From Crotophaga sulcirostris (taxonomy: Eukaryota; Chordata; Aves; Cuculiformes; Crotophagidae), in NCBI GenBank assembly GCA_013397455.1, contig VYZB01000172.1:434001-498000 (forward strand): a DNA stretch of 64,000 nucleotides. The letters are read 5' to 3'. Positions 36,751 through 49,400 of this stretch are shown one piece after another; position 1 is the first letter of the stretch; each line of letters opens with the position of its first letter. The notes beneath the pieces were generated by a model. The model did no database searches. It was not told where the DNA came from and saw only the letters and a program-made list of their open reading frames with translations. Made by a program: the position numbers and the translations under genes.

Positions 36751-39297
36751 GCAAACACTTAAGCTTATGGTCCACCAAGGGGTTAAGCTGAAGGAAAAAA
36801 ACAGAAGTGTAATTTTAATTGTGCATGTTTCTTAGCTATTCCAGTAGGCTCTGCCTCATAAATTCTCATGACAATTGCATAATGCTGAAAATATCTGCTG
36901 GGAATCCCAAAAGGAAAGCTTAACCCTTTTACCTTCTTGAAGTTTGATAATTAATTCTATTTCTTTCAGTGAGAGGAGGCAGCTTACCCAAATGGCTAGT
37001 CCCAAAAAACCACTAATGTAGATACTGTACTGTACGTGCTCTGTACTTTCAATTTCCCTGCCTGCATCACAGAGGAATAGGCGAACTGGTTCAGACAAAA
37101 TTAGAATTGACCCAAACCTTGCCACTTAAATAGGTTCTGGAGACATTAGGGCCTATCAACCACTGTTTTGCAGGGGAAATTCGGGGGCTTGCATTTAAAC
37201 TAATGTCCCACTGAAGTCACTATGGGAAGGCTAGAATTAGACTCTGGGTTGTTTGTTTTGCCCAGCAGTAGCTGCCTGCTAATTGCAACTGTTGAATGTA
37301 TGCATATTCATTACACCATGGAGCTTGGGAAGCTGCACAGTCTGCAGCTAATGTGCTGAATCAGATAGTAAATCAGACTGATTAAGATACAACGTTTAGG
37401 CTTAAAAGACACACTAATCACACAACTTTGTCTTTGGAGCTGACTTTCAAACTGTAACAACACAAGAGATGGCTGTAGAGAAGATGGAGACCTGAACAAG
37501 GGTCTAAGGGCCGGTCTCCAGCAGCAGTGGGGCAGGTGGGGGCAGACTAGGTATCTCCTGTAGGACTGACAACCAATGCGGTCACCGCAGCAGGACGGAG
37601 AGCACCCAGTCTCCTCAGATTTCCCACAGACCCTTGGGGCTGCTACCATGCTCCAACCATGGTACAGGCCACGTCACCCCATAAGCAAAAACTCTTGGGA
37701 AGCTTCAGCAGGATCCTGCAGAGGAATCTTCACCACCTAGGAGCTAACCTAGCCCAGTGCTTGCCACTTCTGTTATTTTCAACTTTATTCACCGGGGTTC
37801 TGGATATGACAAAGCCTTGCTCTGCAGTAAGCTTGAGGGAGTCAGCTGGAGAAGGTCACAGAATAGCTACACCAGAAAACATACACGTAGCTGACAATGC
37901 AAGCCATGTCTAGTGCATGGAAGCCCCGAGGACTTTATGATATGAGGTTTTGGGGAGTGCGTGCAGGCGCAGGTATGCTGGGACCGTCTTCTGCTCCTCT
38001 CATCCTTGTTCTGTGCCACAGCAGACAACACATGAACCTCCTCTTCCAATACAATGGGGCTCATTTTCATCTTACTATGCTTTTCTTTATTTGGTTTTCA
38101 GGTACACTGTGGGTGTAAATGCACTCTTAAGAGATGACTGGGGAGAATGTTTGTGGTTTCATTATAGAGCGCCTCTGGAATGACATCTGTATTCAGTGTT
38201 AGTCATTTCATGTTTCTCTGTCCTGTATCAAAGAGCTCTTCCTTATACAGGTAGTTCTGATTCTGCCTCTAAACCAAGCGTGGGAGAACGAGACCTCTAT
38301 AAATGCATTCAGTGAGTTAAGTTGTTTGTTTTGTCATAAATAGCATGCTATGCTGATACCTTCAAATGTTTGACATTCATGATTCACAATTTAAAGCCTG
38401 AAGCACGTAGTGATGTTTGCTTCCAGATTTAACCTTCTGAAACCACCTTTGCTTGCGCACCAGAGTCATTTAGTTTGACAGTTATGCGAATTTCAGTCAT
38501 TGAGTTGAAATTGCCATCCTGGTTTGCATGAGCAATACTTTCCCTTTGCACAACAACAACCTCTGAAAAGGTGCATGCACACTGAAAAGGCATACTCTGG
38601 TTTCAAAGTCTGCCAAGTGTTTGCAAATACATCTTGTTTTCACCTGATATGCTCTCAACCTTCTCTGTTCAGAAATTAAAGAAGTGGGAGGAAAAGTACC
38701 TCCCCACTTCATCTCTCTGGTTAAGCCACTGCCACTGGCAACTCACACAAAGGCACTGTAGTCTGTAAATTGGGATTTGAAGGAGACGGGAACTTCCCCG
38801 TTCTGGCATAAGTTTCCTCAGACCAGACAGATTTGCCTTACCTTCCTCTGTCTCTCTGTCACTCAAATATACAACACATGAGCACATTCGCTGTGTTTGT
38901 GCAGAACAGAGTCACATGCTAGTGCAAATGTGGTGGCAAATCTTGTTTCCAGGAGAGGTCTCCAACGGATCCCCAAAACCACAACAAATACTATGACTTA
39001 AATCCAGATCAAAAGACACTGCATTTAGGCTGAACTTGGATCTCATTCTTTGTTAAGTATTTTCTGCATCATAGTTACCTGACACCAAACATCTGCCTTA
39101 GTCAACCTTAAAGTCCAGAAGAGTTCAGAGTTGTATCTTAGCACCTCAAGCCCGTGTCTAGCAAGTTTTAGTGCTCCTGAAAGACATCATCTTCCATCTC
39201 CAAATAATCACCATGTTCACAGCCTGTGTGTTACTCAATTTCACTCAAAGAAGCCATGGAGTCAAGCTGGGAAGGCAACAGAGACGCAAGTAAACGT

Positions 39298-39314
39298 AAA
39301 AAAAAAAAAAAAAA
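39298..39314. repeat. Poly-A run (17 A)
   Basis: Homopolymer. The preceding sequence has no AATAAA and no recognisable gene, so a processed-pseudogene tail is not supported. Confidence 0.85.
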
Positions 39315-39592
39315 GGCAAATCCACTAAACATTAGGACACGTTACAGTTTACAGTTAATTCACTTGAGTTTCTGAAGAAAAGACAATGAAACACAAGCTC
39401 AGACTTATCAGGCAGTGTCAGCTTAGCGCTCAGCTCCAAATAGAGAGTGGGCTGCACTGCACTATATCCTCAAGGGTGTGCAGAGGATCAAAAGGTAAAG
39501 CTAGAGACGGATCAGAGACTACAGTTTCCTTTCTATTCTTGATTACACCAAAACCAATTTTGAATCATAGGGTGACTCAGCACCCTCATGGT

Positions 39593-40018
39593 CTAGAATT
39601 TCTTCCTTCTATTTAACCTAAATCCACCCTTTCTCAATTTAAAGTCATTACCCTTTGTCCTATCACTACATACCCTTGTAAAAAGTCCCTCTCCAGACTT
39701 CTTGTAGCTTCCCTTTAGGTACTGGAAGGCTGCTTCCCCAAACCTTCTCTTATACAGGCTGAACAAATCCAACTCTCTCAGTCTGTCTTCATAGGAGAGG
39801 TGCTCCAGCCCTCTGATTATCTTCTTGGCCCTCCTGTGGAATTGCTTCAACAGGTCCATGCCCTTCTTATGTTGAGGTCCCAGAACTGAACACAGTACTC
39901 CAGACAGGGTCTCGTGAGAATGGACTAGAGGGGGAAAATCACCTTCCTTGACTTGCTGGTCATGCTTCTTCTGATGCAGACCAGGATATGGTCGACTTTC
40001 TGTGTTGCAAATACCCAC
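39593..40018 (-). pseudogene. CR1 ORF2 C-terminal fragment
   Basis: Frame of 141 codons with SVLGPQHKKGMDLLKQFHRR, AKKIIRGLEHLSYEDRLREL, FSLYKRRFGEAAFQYLKGSY, KKSGEGLFTRVCSDRTKGN. These are the blocks that follow the RT core in CR1. Its start lies in a different frame from the upstream RT piece (39925-40374); the two overlap by about 90 bases, so one indel separates them. Ends with RRKKF and a stop created in the deleted region. Confidence 0.9.
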
Positions 40019-40374
40019 TGCTGGGTCATGTTGAGCTTCTCATCAACGAACTCCCCCAAATCCTTCTCTTCAGGGCTACTCTCAATCCATTCTCTGCCCA
40101 GCCTGTATTTATGCTTGAGATCGCCCTGACCCAGGTGCAGGACCTTCCACTTGGCTCTATTGAACTTCATGAGGTTCTCACAGGCCCACCTCTCAGGCTT
40201 GTCAAGGTCCCTCTGACTGGCATTCCGTCCTTCCAGCATGTTGGCTGCACCACACATCCTGGTGTCATTGGCAGACTTTCTGAGGATGCATTCAATCCAA
40301 CTTTCAATGCCACCACTAAAGATGTTAAACAGCACCTCTCCCAGTACTGACTCCTGTGGAATGCCACTCATCAC
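39925..40374 (-). pseudogene. CR1 RT fragment with mutated catalytic motif
   Basis: Frame of 149 codons: SGIPQESVLGEVLFNIF (RT motif B region), then IESWIECILRKSANDTRMCG, where intact CR1 has FADDTKLSG. One catalytic aspartate of the FADD box is changed to asparagine (SAND), enough to abolish polymerisation. Then RDLDKPERWACENLMKFNRA, KVLHLGQGD and SSPEEKDLGEFVDEKLNM. Confidence 0.9.
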
Positions 40375-40478
40375 TAGTCTCCACTTGCACTTTTAGGTAT
40401 CGAGCGCAATTCTTTGAGTGCAACCATCCAGCCAATTCCTTATCCACTGAGTGGTCCATTCATTAAATCCATGTCTTC

Positions 40479-40715
40479 TCAATTTAGAGATGAGGATGTC
40501 ATGTGGGACAGCATCAAATGTTTTGCACAAATCCAGACATCAGTTGCTCTTTCCTTATCTACCAATGCTGTAAACCTGTCATAGAAGGCCACCAGTTTTG
40601 TTAGGTATGATTTGCTCTCATTGAAGCCGTGTTGGTCCTCAGCAGTAACCTCCTTATTTTCTGTGCACTTTAGCATAGTTTCCAGGAGGATCTGCTCCAT
40701 TATCTCATCAGGCAC
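40479..40715 (-). pseudogene. CR1 RT N-terminal fragment
   Basis: Frame of 78 codons: [55 protein letters not shown]. After DVW the frame is shifted: [14 protein letters not shown] is the out-of-frame reading of the [15 protein letters not shown] block (motif A). The block [19 protein letters not shown] continues in another frame between this piece and 40374. Confidence 0.9.
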
Positions 40716-40818
40716 AGGTAGAAGACTGATTGACCTGCAGTTTTCAGGTCTTTTTTTTTCCCTTTTTGAAAACGGGGGGCTATGTTTCCCCTTTTCCTGT
40801 CAGTGGGAATTTCATGAG

Positions 40819-42047
40819 AAGGGGAGAAGTGGATTAGGAAGTAGAAATGGGGAATTACGTTTCAGCTGAGATTTGAATGCACAGGATGCAGGATGACACA
40901 GGTTTGAGAGAAGACAGACCTCTTACCAGCCAAAGTCAAGCTGTATGGCAGGTGAGAGAGATGGCTAGAAGCAAAGTGAGACAGAAGAGTTAGCCTGGAG
41001 CAATTCAGAAAGAATTTTGAGAAGGAGGAGAGCAACTCAGAAGTAAAACAGAGCTAAAGTGGGCAGACAGTGCTGTTGTGGTGAATCACAAATTATCAGA
41101 GAGTTCAGCATGGAAAAGTGTGAGTGTGCCTTGAAAAAATGCTGGCAAAACTGGAAAACAATAGAAATCTGCGCATATTTTAGTGGCTTCAAAACAGGCT
41201 GCAGGGATGGTCAGAAAGGAGAGAAAATGGGGTGCCCATGCAATGGGGTGACAGATTTGCCCACAGAAAGGAACGGAAATCTGTAGCTCTTGTTTTCTGT
41301 CACCCTGCTTGTGACACCAAGAGAGCAAAACCCCACGACTTGGAGAGAGGACAGTGGTGTGTGAAGACAAAGGATGACTGAGCGTTTCATTTACCTCTTG
41401 ATAACTACGTTTCTATAGAGACTCTGTGGCAACTGGAATGTGTCACCACTGATGCTCAATCTGTCATCTCCACCACCTACCAGCAGAAAGGATTGCCCTC
41501 TTTATCAACCACATGACACCTTCTTGTGCCTGTAGTTTCATCAACTGATTCTTCTTTAAAAAGCATTTCAACGCTGATGTCCTGAACAGCCCTTCTCCTC
41601 CCCAGTGCTCAAACCTTGAACTGCAGTCAGAGGAGCAGGGACAGAGAGCACTACAGGAGGAGCATTTGAGAGAGAGAAAGCAGATGAAGGACATCCTTTG
41701 TGCCTTTAAAGCCTCTCCTGTAAAGTTCTGCAGGTTTTTAGCAGCAACTGCCAGATATACCTTACATCACAGAGAAACTCTCCCCATCTCTTGCTCAGCA
41801 AGAGGCTCTGCCTCCAAAGCAGATTCTTGCACTTGCTTGCACGTCTGCCCTTTGCAAAATGATGTTGCCATTCAATGGATTTCATATAGGATACCACTAT
41901 ATTAAACCATGCAACCTCACTGCCACATGTAAAATGTGTTCAATATCTGCAGGAGGGAAAGATGTATCTTTAAGGAACCTAAAGAGCATGGTATCAAAAG
42001 GGCAAATGTCACTTCCTTTTTAAGATGAAAACAAACAAGTGCTTCAG
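40819..42047. other. Noncoding DNA beside the CR1
   Basis: Purine-rich unique sequence at 40.9-41.3 kb (many GAGA/GGAG words) and mixed sequence afterwards. Frames up to 94 codons overlap on both strands and have no recognisable product. Confidence 0.6.
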
Positions 42048-42163
42048 AGGAATTGGCTTTCAATGTTTTATTTTCAACAGTAGATTTTGTAAGCTGATGT
42101 AGCTAGGAATTGGCTTTCAATGTTTTATTTTCAACAGTAGATTTTGTAAGCTGATGTAGCTAG
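42048..42163. repeat. Perfect 57-bp tandem duplication
   Basis: Copy 1 at 42048-42104 and copy 2 at 42105-42161 are identical over all 57 bases, with two further bases (AG) of a third copy. The unit starts AGGAATTGGCTTTCAATG and ends AAGCTGATGTAGCT. No mismatch between copies indicates a recent duplication, or possibly an assembly artefact. No coding frame runs through it. Confidence 0.95.
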
Positions 42164-44828
42164 TCTATGTTAGTAAGGAGATATCATCTTAAGCCTGGCG
42201 CAGGGGAAGAGGAAGACACAGCACGCTGCATAGGCAGACCCCTTGACAATAACACAGATTAACTAATATGCAGATATACTTTATAAGGGTCCAAATGGAT
42301 GTTAAGCCAGCAAGACAGACTGCGGTAAAGTGAAAATAAGCTTTGCTGAATACATGAAATGCCAAAGGATCTGCAGAGAAACTCTGAGCAGAAAGAACCA
42401 TTAATCACTCTAGCTAGCTGCATCCCATATACAGTGTTCACCTTGTGAACCTGAAAAATATTACCGTAATAAGAAAAAATACGCCCTTCAAAAGCTTCTT
42501 CAGGTGCCCTACACAGAGACTGCAGTAACTCTTTGGGACAGATTATTTTCTGGCTGTATTTCTTAGTAGGCGGATTCCTCAGCTCCATTTCCAACAGCAG
42601 CTGACTTAACTAACAACACTTTCATCTATCGCAGTCACCTTCCCCTATCTTTTCCCTAAAAAAAGGCTCAGACAAGCGAGGGAATGGGGAGAGGAGGGAG
42701 CTAAGGGAGAGAATTGAATTGTCTAGTCTAGTTATAAACTTTACCACCTCCCCCTCACCATAGGTAGGGCTAAAATTCCCAAAGGCCTTTTGTGAAGGGC
42801 ATAAAATGTGCCTTTTTCTCCAACAGCTTTGAAGTGGCTGTGATCCTAATCAAACAATGAAAAATAAAACCCGATGCATAGAAACAAGATCACCTCTGGC
42901 TTCAATCAGGCTTACATTTCCATCCCCTGGAGTTGAGTCAGCATCAGTTGCATCAGCTGCTTAAAGAAGAAAAAGGTGAGTCGCAAGTATTAGTCACAGG
43001 CAGAGGCAGTGGCAGGCAGGGACAAGTGACTCAATTCCCAGTTGGCTCCAAGAATTCCCATCATCCTCTCTGCATCAGCACATTTTTAAGTAGGTTCAAC
43101 ATGACCTTGTAAATTCCCCCCTACGTCACCAAGGGGGCTTTGAGGACCTCCTCCTTCTTTACAATTCTGCTTTCATCTCTCTCCCTTTCTCATGTATATT
43201 GCATTTTATAATACACTTGCTCTAAAAAAAGCAACAAAATCTTGTCTGTGTACGTCAAGAAACCTACAGAGAGGGGCCTTTTTTAAGTCAGGGTTCTCTG
43301 TCTGGGACTACTCATATTAAATAGGACGCTAACTCCTGATGATACCAGGACTGGTGTCTGGAACGTACACTTAATTTTCCAAAAATAGATTGCCATTATT
43401 GTAAGACTAACTTCCAGGTGAGGTGAGTTGGGTACAAAGGTTCAGACAGACCGCACAGGGGTGGGCTCAGCTAGTTATGTTATTGACTTGGGATAATCAC
43501 ATTCACTGAGGTGTTTCTTGTAAAATGTCTGGGGCACTGGAAAAGGCGAGAAGCTGGAATACCTTAGCCTCCTCACATCCAGACTAGGAAGAGGTCAAGT
43601 TTGCTGACAGCATTTATTCTTTCCCTACAAGGTACTGTGAGCTTGTCTTCTTTTAAAACACAGATCTTCAGCTGTTGTAAATTGCTTGAGACCCTCTGGC
43701 TTTCACAGAACAACTCTAGTTTACGACAAGTGAAAACTGAGATGAGTTTCTGTGCATTTCACAAAAGAAAAAGAAAATCGAGATCAACGTCTTGCCAAGT
43801 GGCAGGCACTTATAAAAAGATAAAGCTTTGAATGTCTCTCTGTAAACATATTTATCCATCTTTTTTATGGCTTATGTCGTACCTCTCAAACTGTACATCT
43901 AGTGTCGTTCATTGTCTAAGGTAGTCCTTGAAATGTCTTCTCCTTCTTCTGAAGTGTCTTAGAGATTTTGCTTTAAATGTGCTCTACAGCTGCATAGGCT
44001 CTGTAACATAGGAGACCAGATCCTATCTTCCTCATATTGGTATTGGCAAAGTTGCTCATACTTTCAGAAAAGGGATCATCTAGTAAATGTAGACCCCTGG
44101 GCCTTGTTTCCCGCATTGACATGTACCTTGATGGTTCATCAATCAGTTGCTAATTTCTCTCCCTCCTCTTTATAATGTCAGTCCTTAAGGCCAGATGCCA
44201 TAGCATGTTGTGAGTTTGTTGGCGCTCCTACACACCTCTTTACAACAAGCAATAATGCATTAGAAAGATCAGCCTGTCTGCTGAGTTTATGGTGATGACT
44301 TTGGTAGTAGCACCTCAAGGAAAGTAACAAATCTTTTATATACAAGATTTTTTTCACACCTACCAGTTACGGGTTGCGATCACCAAATGTTGTACACTTC
44401 CCCTATGCGAATCCTTCCCAGTGACTTAATAACCAAGGTGGTTGATTCAAGCAATTAAAATCTCCAGGACCTATTCCCAACTCATTTTGTTGCCAGGTTA
44501 ACAATATGGTAGTGAAAGTAATTTAGAGGTATTTAGTGTTCTCCAATAGCCATTTTCCTTTGACTCTCCAGTTTCACAGCACTCTGAGCACACCTTGTCC
44601 CGACATGGGAGCCGAGGTCACCAGGAGTGGAAGAATGCTTCCCTCAGGGAGGCACTCAGAGGCACCTGGGGCAGTTGGGGAACAGCTACTTGTTTCCCTC
44701 TGACACAGCTATCATCTTCCTCCCTTCAAATCCTTCTGCCCTTTAAGTGTGTAATTTTCCAAATTCACGTCACAAGACTAAAACTAACATAGCCTCACCT
44801 AGTCTCTGATGTTCGGTTGGCCTTTCAT

Positions 44829-44853
44829 CACATGCACGCGCGCACACACACAC
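44829..44853. repeat. Alternating purine-pyrimidine tract
   Basis: Twenty-five bases of strict alternation: CACATGCA, then CGCGCG, then (CA)n. The CGCGCG core gives Z-DNA-forming potential and the (CA) part is a short microsatellite. Confidence 0.85.
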
Positions 44854-46694
44854 TTTTTAGGGAGAAACAACATAAATGTCTGAATTACATTATAATAATA
44901 AAATAACATGATTATCTGTTTCACTTATGAAACACATAGGTGTAAAGAAGCAACATCTTCCCCCAGATAAGGAAAGTCCCTGTTCTTCTGCAGAACTGAA
45001 GCTGCTGGCTGACACACAACACCATGGCTTCTGAGATTTTTCCTACAGCCTTTGAAGTAAAGCTGACCCACAAATAAAAAAACATTAATCAAAAGGACCT
45101 TTTGAAATGGGGTGCAGTAAGAACTTTTTTTTTTGAAATTTGCAGATGTTGAGGGGAGGTCTGTCAAAAACTGGGGAAGGTTTCTGTGCTGAGAAATTTC
45201 TACATTGTGTTGAAATAAAATATCACTGGGAAAAGTTTAAAAACAAAATTTCCAGTAGGTTTACCTTTAAACACTTGAAAAAGTCACTTTTGCCAGGCAA
45301 GGTAACATCCACAAGCTGATTATGAGGATAATAGACATATACTGACTTGCAATTTTGCAATTAAATTTCCACATCACATAGACAAAAATTGGCTGTTAAT
45401 TCTTTACAGAAATGTTATGCCACCTTCAGTCAGCTGTGGAAGGGGCCAGAAAATTGTCAAGGTTTTACAAAAGTTTTGTGCAAAATACCATATTTAATGA
45501 GGAAAAAGGATGCATTTGCTGTAACTCTGAACTTTCCAGGCTTTGTTGAGAATAAAATGTGTTTTGAAAGACCATATACAGAACTTTATCAAATCAATGA
45601 AATAAAACAAATTCTCAGAAATATCTGCCACATCTATAATTTGATTACATTTTAACACTACCAGGGCCTCCAGCCCTCACCCTTTTCCATTCACCTCACC
45701 TTCACCAGTTTTTAAGGGTGGTGACCCCCTAGTTGGTTTGATTTAAGCGCAGTATAGTGTTGTAGTATTTCCAGAAAAAATAATGACACAGCTAGGCAGC
45801 TCTGCTCACTTTTGCAAAGCAGAGTGCTGTTTATTTTAGGGCAATAGTAATACAACACAGGCATGGGACACATATAAATACAGACACAAGTTCAATCGTT
45901 TCTCTGTGTTTACTCTCTGCTCTCAGCTTCATTTACTTTGTAAATCACTATATGGCTTTGCTGTTTAGACTGTTTGAAGTAGAGCAAACAAGCACAAATA
46001 TTTTCCACCAGTGGGGCAAGATATTTGGACCATGCTATAGGAAGGCAGGTAATATGGCATTAATTGTCATCCCTAACTACCATCCTAGTTATTTAAAAAA
46101 AGCACAAGCTGTCTAATAGACTCCTGTAATTGAGATGAGTCGTTACCAAATGTTTCATGCACCAATCTAACATACCACAGTGTAAGAGTCTTTGACAGGT
46201 CTTGCTTCTGTGGCTTTATGAAGGCTAGGTTTACACTAATTTGCAATTAAAGGAAGGCCAACTTTATGCCAAAGGTACACATTTTGAACTCCAGTCATGT
46301 CAGTTCTACAGCTGTTCGAATAAAGTTAAATATCCCTCAAAATTGAAAAAGTGCATTAAAAATATTCTAATGGTGAAATGTCTTTACCGTAGGCTTGGGA
46401 CTAGTTAGAGTATAAATGACTTAATTAGTAAAAATGCTTGTAACAGAGAAGTGAAGCTGTGCGGTTGATCACATAGATCATACACGTGAAGCAAAACATA
46501 AAGAGCATCAACACTGATAGGCTTTGTACTCCAGGAGAGGAACTGTCACTGATGGGATACCTGGATTTTCATAACCTCAGTCAGTCCTCCACTTTTCCAG
46601 AAAACAGGAAAAGTAGTTTTGTGAAGCATTATCTATGAGAGAGGAATGATTTGTGTTTGTTGAATGTGTGAACAAACTCTGTGTCCAAAAGCAA

Positions 46695-46702
46695 ATGCAA
46701 AT
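46695..46702 (+). promoter_or_regulatory. POU octamer motif
   Basis: ATGCAAAT inside GCAAATGCAAATGCAAAC, a short direct repeat. An exact octamer is expected by chance about once or twice in 64 kb on both strands, so the tandem setting is the only extra support. Confidence 0.25.
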
Positions 46703-49099
46703 GCAAACATATATTGTACACAGTGAGGGAAAATGTATCAAAGTCTTCTGCCATTTGCCTGCTATCCCTGCTTGTAGCAGGGCCCAGCAGCAGTCAAGTG
46801 CTGTGTCACTTATAATATGGCTCTCACAAAAAAAAATCCTGGAGGATTTCTGATACAAAGCCCAGCTCATGGCTAGAGGAATCGGGGTCCTGCTCAGCGG
46901 GAGTGGCTTGCTCTGGAGGGTGAGCCAGCATTTGCTGTCACTACTCAGAACCCCCAGAAATAAGTCAACGTTCCTCCCATGCAGAGTCTGGCTAAGGTAC
47001 CTGTTTTTCATGGAGTCTTATGATCTGGAGTACACTTGTTCTTTGCCTGAAATATCTGAAAGATAGTTTTTTGGAGTACAGATATTCAATATTTGTCTGC
47101 AGATGTCTGTGCTAGAAATCATTAGACATGTTTTAATATCAGGCTAGATATATTGATCCTTTCAGCCCAAAAACTGAAGCGTTTAGAAATCTTTATTCGC
47201 CTATAAACATGGAGTAGTGTGGTGCCATCCACCTGTAAACTCACAGCTGAGGACTTGGATGAAGGACAGTTGCCTTCAGTAGCCAGAGGACAGAAATGAG
47301 TCTCTGAGTTATTCAACTCCCTGGAGAAATAAATAGTCTCCTGACAGTGTCCTGTGTGGGTGTTAGATAAACATCAGCCAAAGTTTAACTTGAGGTACCT
47401 TGTAGAAGACAACTGCACAAGCATGCTAGGGAGAAGAAAAAATAACTAAAGAAAAAAATTCTGAGGCAGTCCACTCAATGCTTCTTCCCTGATGGTTAAG
47501 TTTGTCCCATAGCTTCTCCTTACAGGTGTTCATCTTTCTGCCAAATGTTTCTGAAAACCTTAAGACTGCAGGTCATGAGTGTTCCTGATCTTTCAGTAAG
47601 AAAGGTGTGAAAATACTGCTGGCAGCAGAGAGAAGTAGACAAGGACTGAAAGAAAAAGGCAGTTTACAGGCTTTCCAATCAATCTCTCATACTTCATCAA
47701 TCATCTGCTGAAAAGGAGTTTGAGAGAGAGTCTTCACATGCCCTCTAATCCACTACTGAAATCCAGTATTGACATGAGTTGCTATCAAGGCAAGCGTGCA
47801 CAATAGCTCATTTAAGAAGAAATCAAGCTGTAGAGCTTCCTCCTGGCACCAGTCCCCTGCACAGGAATGTCTCCAAGGCACCTTCTATGATGCAAATGGC
47901 AAATAATCCTGGATTCAGGCAAATAGTATGGAGACCTACACCATGACCATTGCATGACCAATTCTGTACAGTGCAGAGCCTTCTGTGCTGCGTATAAACA
48001 CTGCCCTTTTTTACCAGAGCAAGAGCAATATTCAGAAACAACTGATGGCAACTGATGTATTTGCTCCATCTACTTAACATGTGTCTGGATTAAGCTCTTG
48101 CTTCATCACTTGTGGAATGAAATATAATGGGTTAAAATAATTTCCAGCACAAATATATTAACACCGGTTAAGTTACACCAGGACACACCACTCTGGGTAT
48201 ATCCAATATCTTAGCAAGTCCAGTGATACCATGTACATATACAAAAAGGGATGTAAGGGAGCACAAAGAAAATGTCATTTCCAATCCCGGTTCATTTGTC
48301 CTGAAGCAGAAAATAATTGCATAACTGTGCCTGCTCTCAGAGAAGGCAAGAAACAGTTTTGACAACCAGTCTGAGAAGGAGTTCATAATAACACATACAG
48401 ATTCCAAAACAATCTGACTTTTTCTCTAATGCCCCAAATATATCTATAGTTCAGGAATAAGCTACCTGTAAGCTTAAAAAGCCTGAAAGCTAAACACAGA
48501 AATCTAGAAGTGTAAATTCATGTAGCTTTCCAAAACAGAGTCCTAAGATCAAGAAAAATAAGGTGCTGCTGCAGTTTCTGAAAGTGAAAAAGATTCCTGT
48601 ATAATATACAAATTAAATGGGAACATTTAAGCAGATGAATTTAACATTTCTGAGCCAAATGTGTTACCGGAACAGAATTTAACAAAGTTTCCATTTTGTT
48701 CTGTTGATAGCTTTCAAATATGTGCTGCAGAGGTGTGATAAAAAGACGAAGTTTTTTGGCACCAGGACAAAGGCCTCCATCAACAGTCAAGAAAAACACC
48801 TGACAAGGTGCACACTGCAAGATGTGGCATGTTATATGCTGTAGAATGTTCCTGGAAGGTTAAATCTCTCAAGTCGTAATGCACAGAGAAGAGTACTATG
48901 TGTAGAGTTTTTTTGTGTCATGACAAAACCTCAGATTATTACTCTCTCACATAAAACTCTACACAGGTTTAAAAGTCTTCAAAGATCAGAACCCAGTTCA
49001 GAGGTTTGATTGCTTACTGAAATGCTAATTCCTGTAAAGAGAGTCTAACTTCAGTGTAATCATGCACTCTTTCCCTCCTGCCTCTCATTCCCACCATCT

Positions 49100-49400
49100 T
49101 TCCACAGTTTACAATAATTCTGATAAGAGCAACAGCTAATTCTGTCACTAGTAATTATCCCTTGCAGAGCAAACAGAGGCGGCTGACCCTGAAATGATAA
49201 TCACACTGTCTAGCTTTTTTTTTTTCAAATGTGTGGTGTGTTTAGTGTGTAAGCATAGATTTTCCCCCGCTCATTTCTTTAATGCTTCAACCTCATAACA
49301 CTGTTTAAATGCTGATGTATGTGAGGAATCTTCACCACAGAGCTCTTTATTGCTATTCAATTCAAATGAGACATTTAATTAACTATCCCCATGCTGCAAA
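49100..49400. other. Candidate conserved noncoding element
   Basis: Repeat-free AT-rich DNA with several homeodomain-type cores (CTAATT at 49137, GTAATTAT at 49152, TTTAATTAAC at 49374) and GATAATCAC near 49195. It has no coding frame. The texture resembles developmental enhancers, but conservation cannot be judged from one sequence. Confidence 0.2.

Larger units (their letters stand above)
33015..39561. other. Noncoding DNA, no gene recognised
   Basis: Unique sequence with chance-sized frames (largest 112 codons, 37311-37649 minus). Notable small items: a CpG cluster at 33471-33514, a C/T-rich patch at 34693-34727, an A/C-only run at 36720-36750 and a 17-A run at 39298-39314. The stretch 35440-35740 is AT-rich and free of recognisable repeats. 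Confidence 0.58.
39562..40818 (-). mobile_element. CR1 LINE, minus strand, RT domain with deleted tail region
   Basis: Runs from about 40818 down to 39562. The 5' truncation lies just before the reverse-transcriptase entry (TDRKRGNIAP, PDEIMEQILLE). RT blocks and the ORF2 C-terminus follow in order with at least two frameshifts. At the 3' side, after RRKKF and a stop (TAG), the sequence TGAGGGTGCTGAGTCAC passes straight into CCTATGATTCA. In an intact CR1 these are separated by the rest of the ORF and the UTR, so an internal deletion has fused the ORF to a single terminal tail unit. This is the best-preserved RT of the window but clearly dead. Confidence 0.93.

Noticed and set aside
39131..39314. 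Possible processed pseudogene before the 17-A run
   Set aside because: No polyadenylation signal, no recognisable coding sequence and no flanking duplication.
46577..47011. 144-codon frame on the minus strand
   Set aside because: No recognisable domain, no splice or promoter context, plus-strand frames overlap it, and its length is within chance for 64 kb on two strands.
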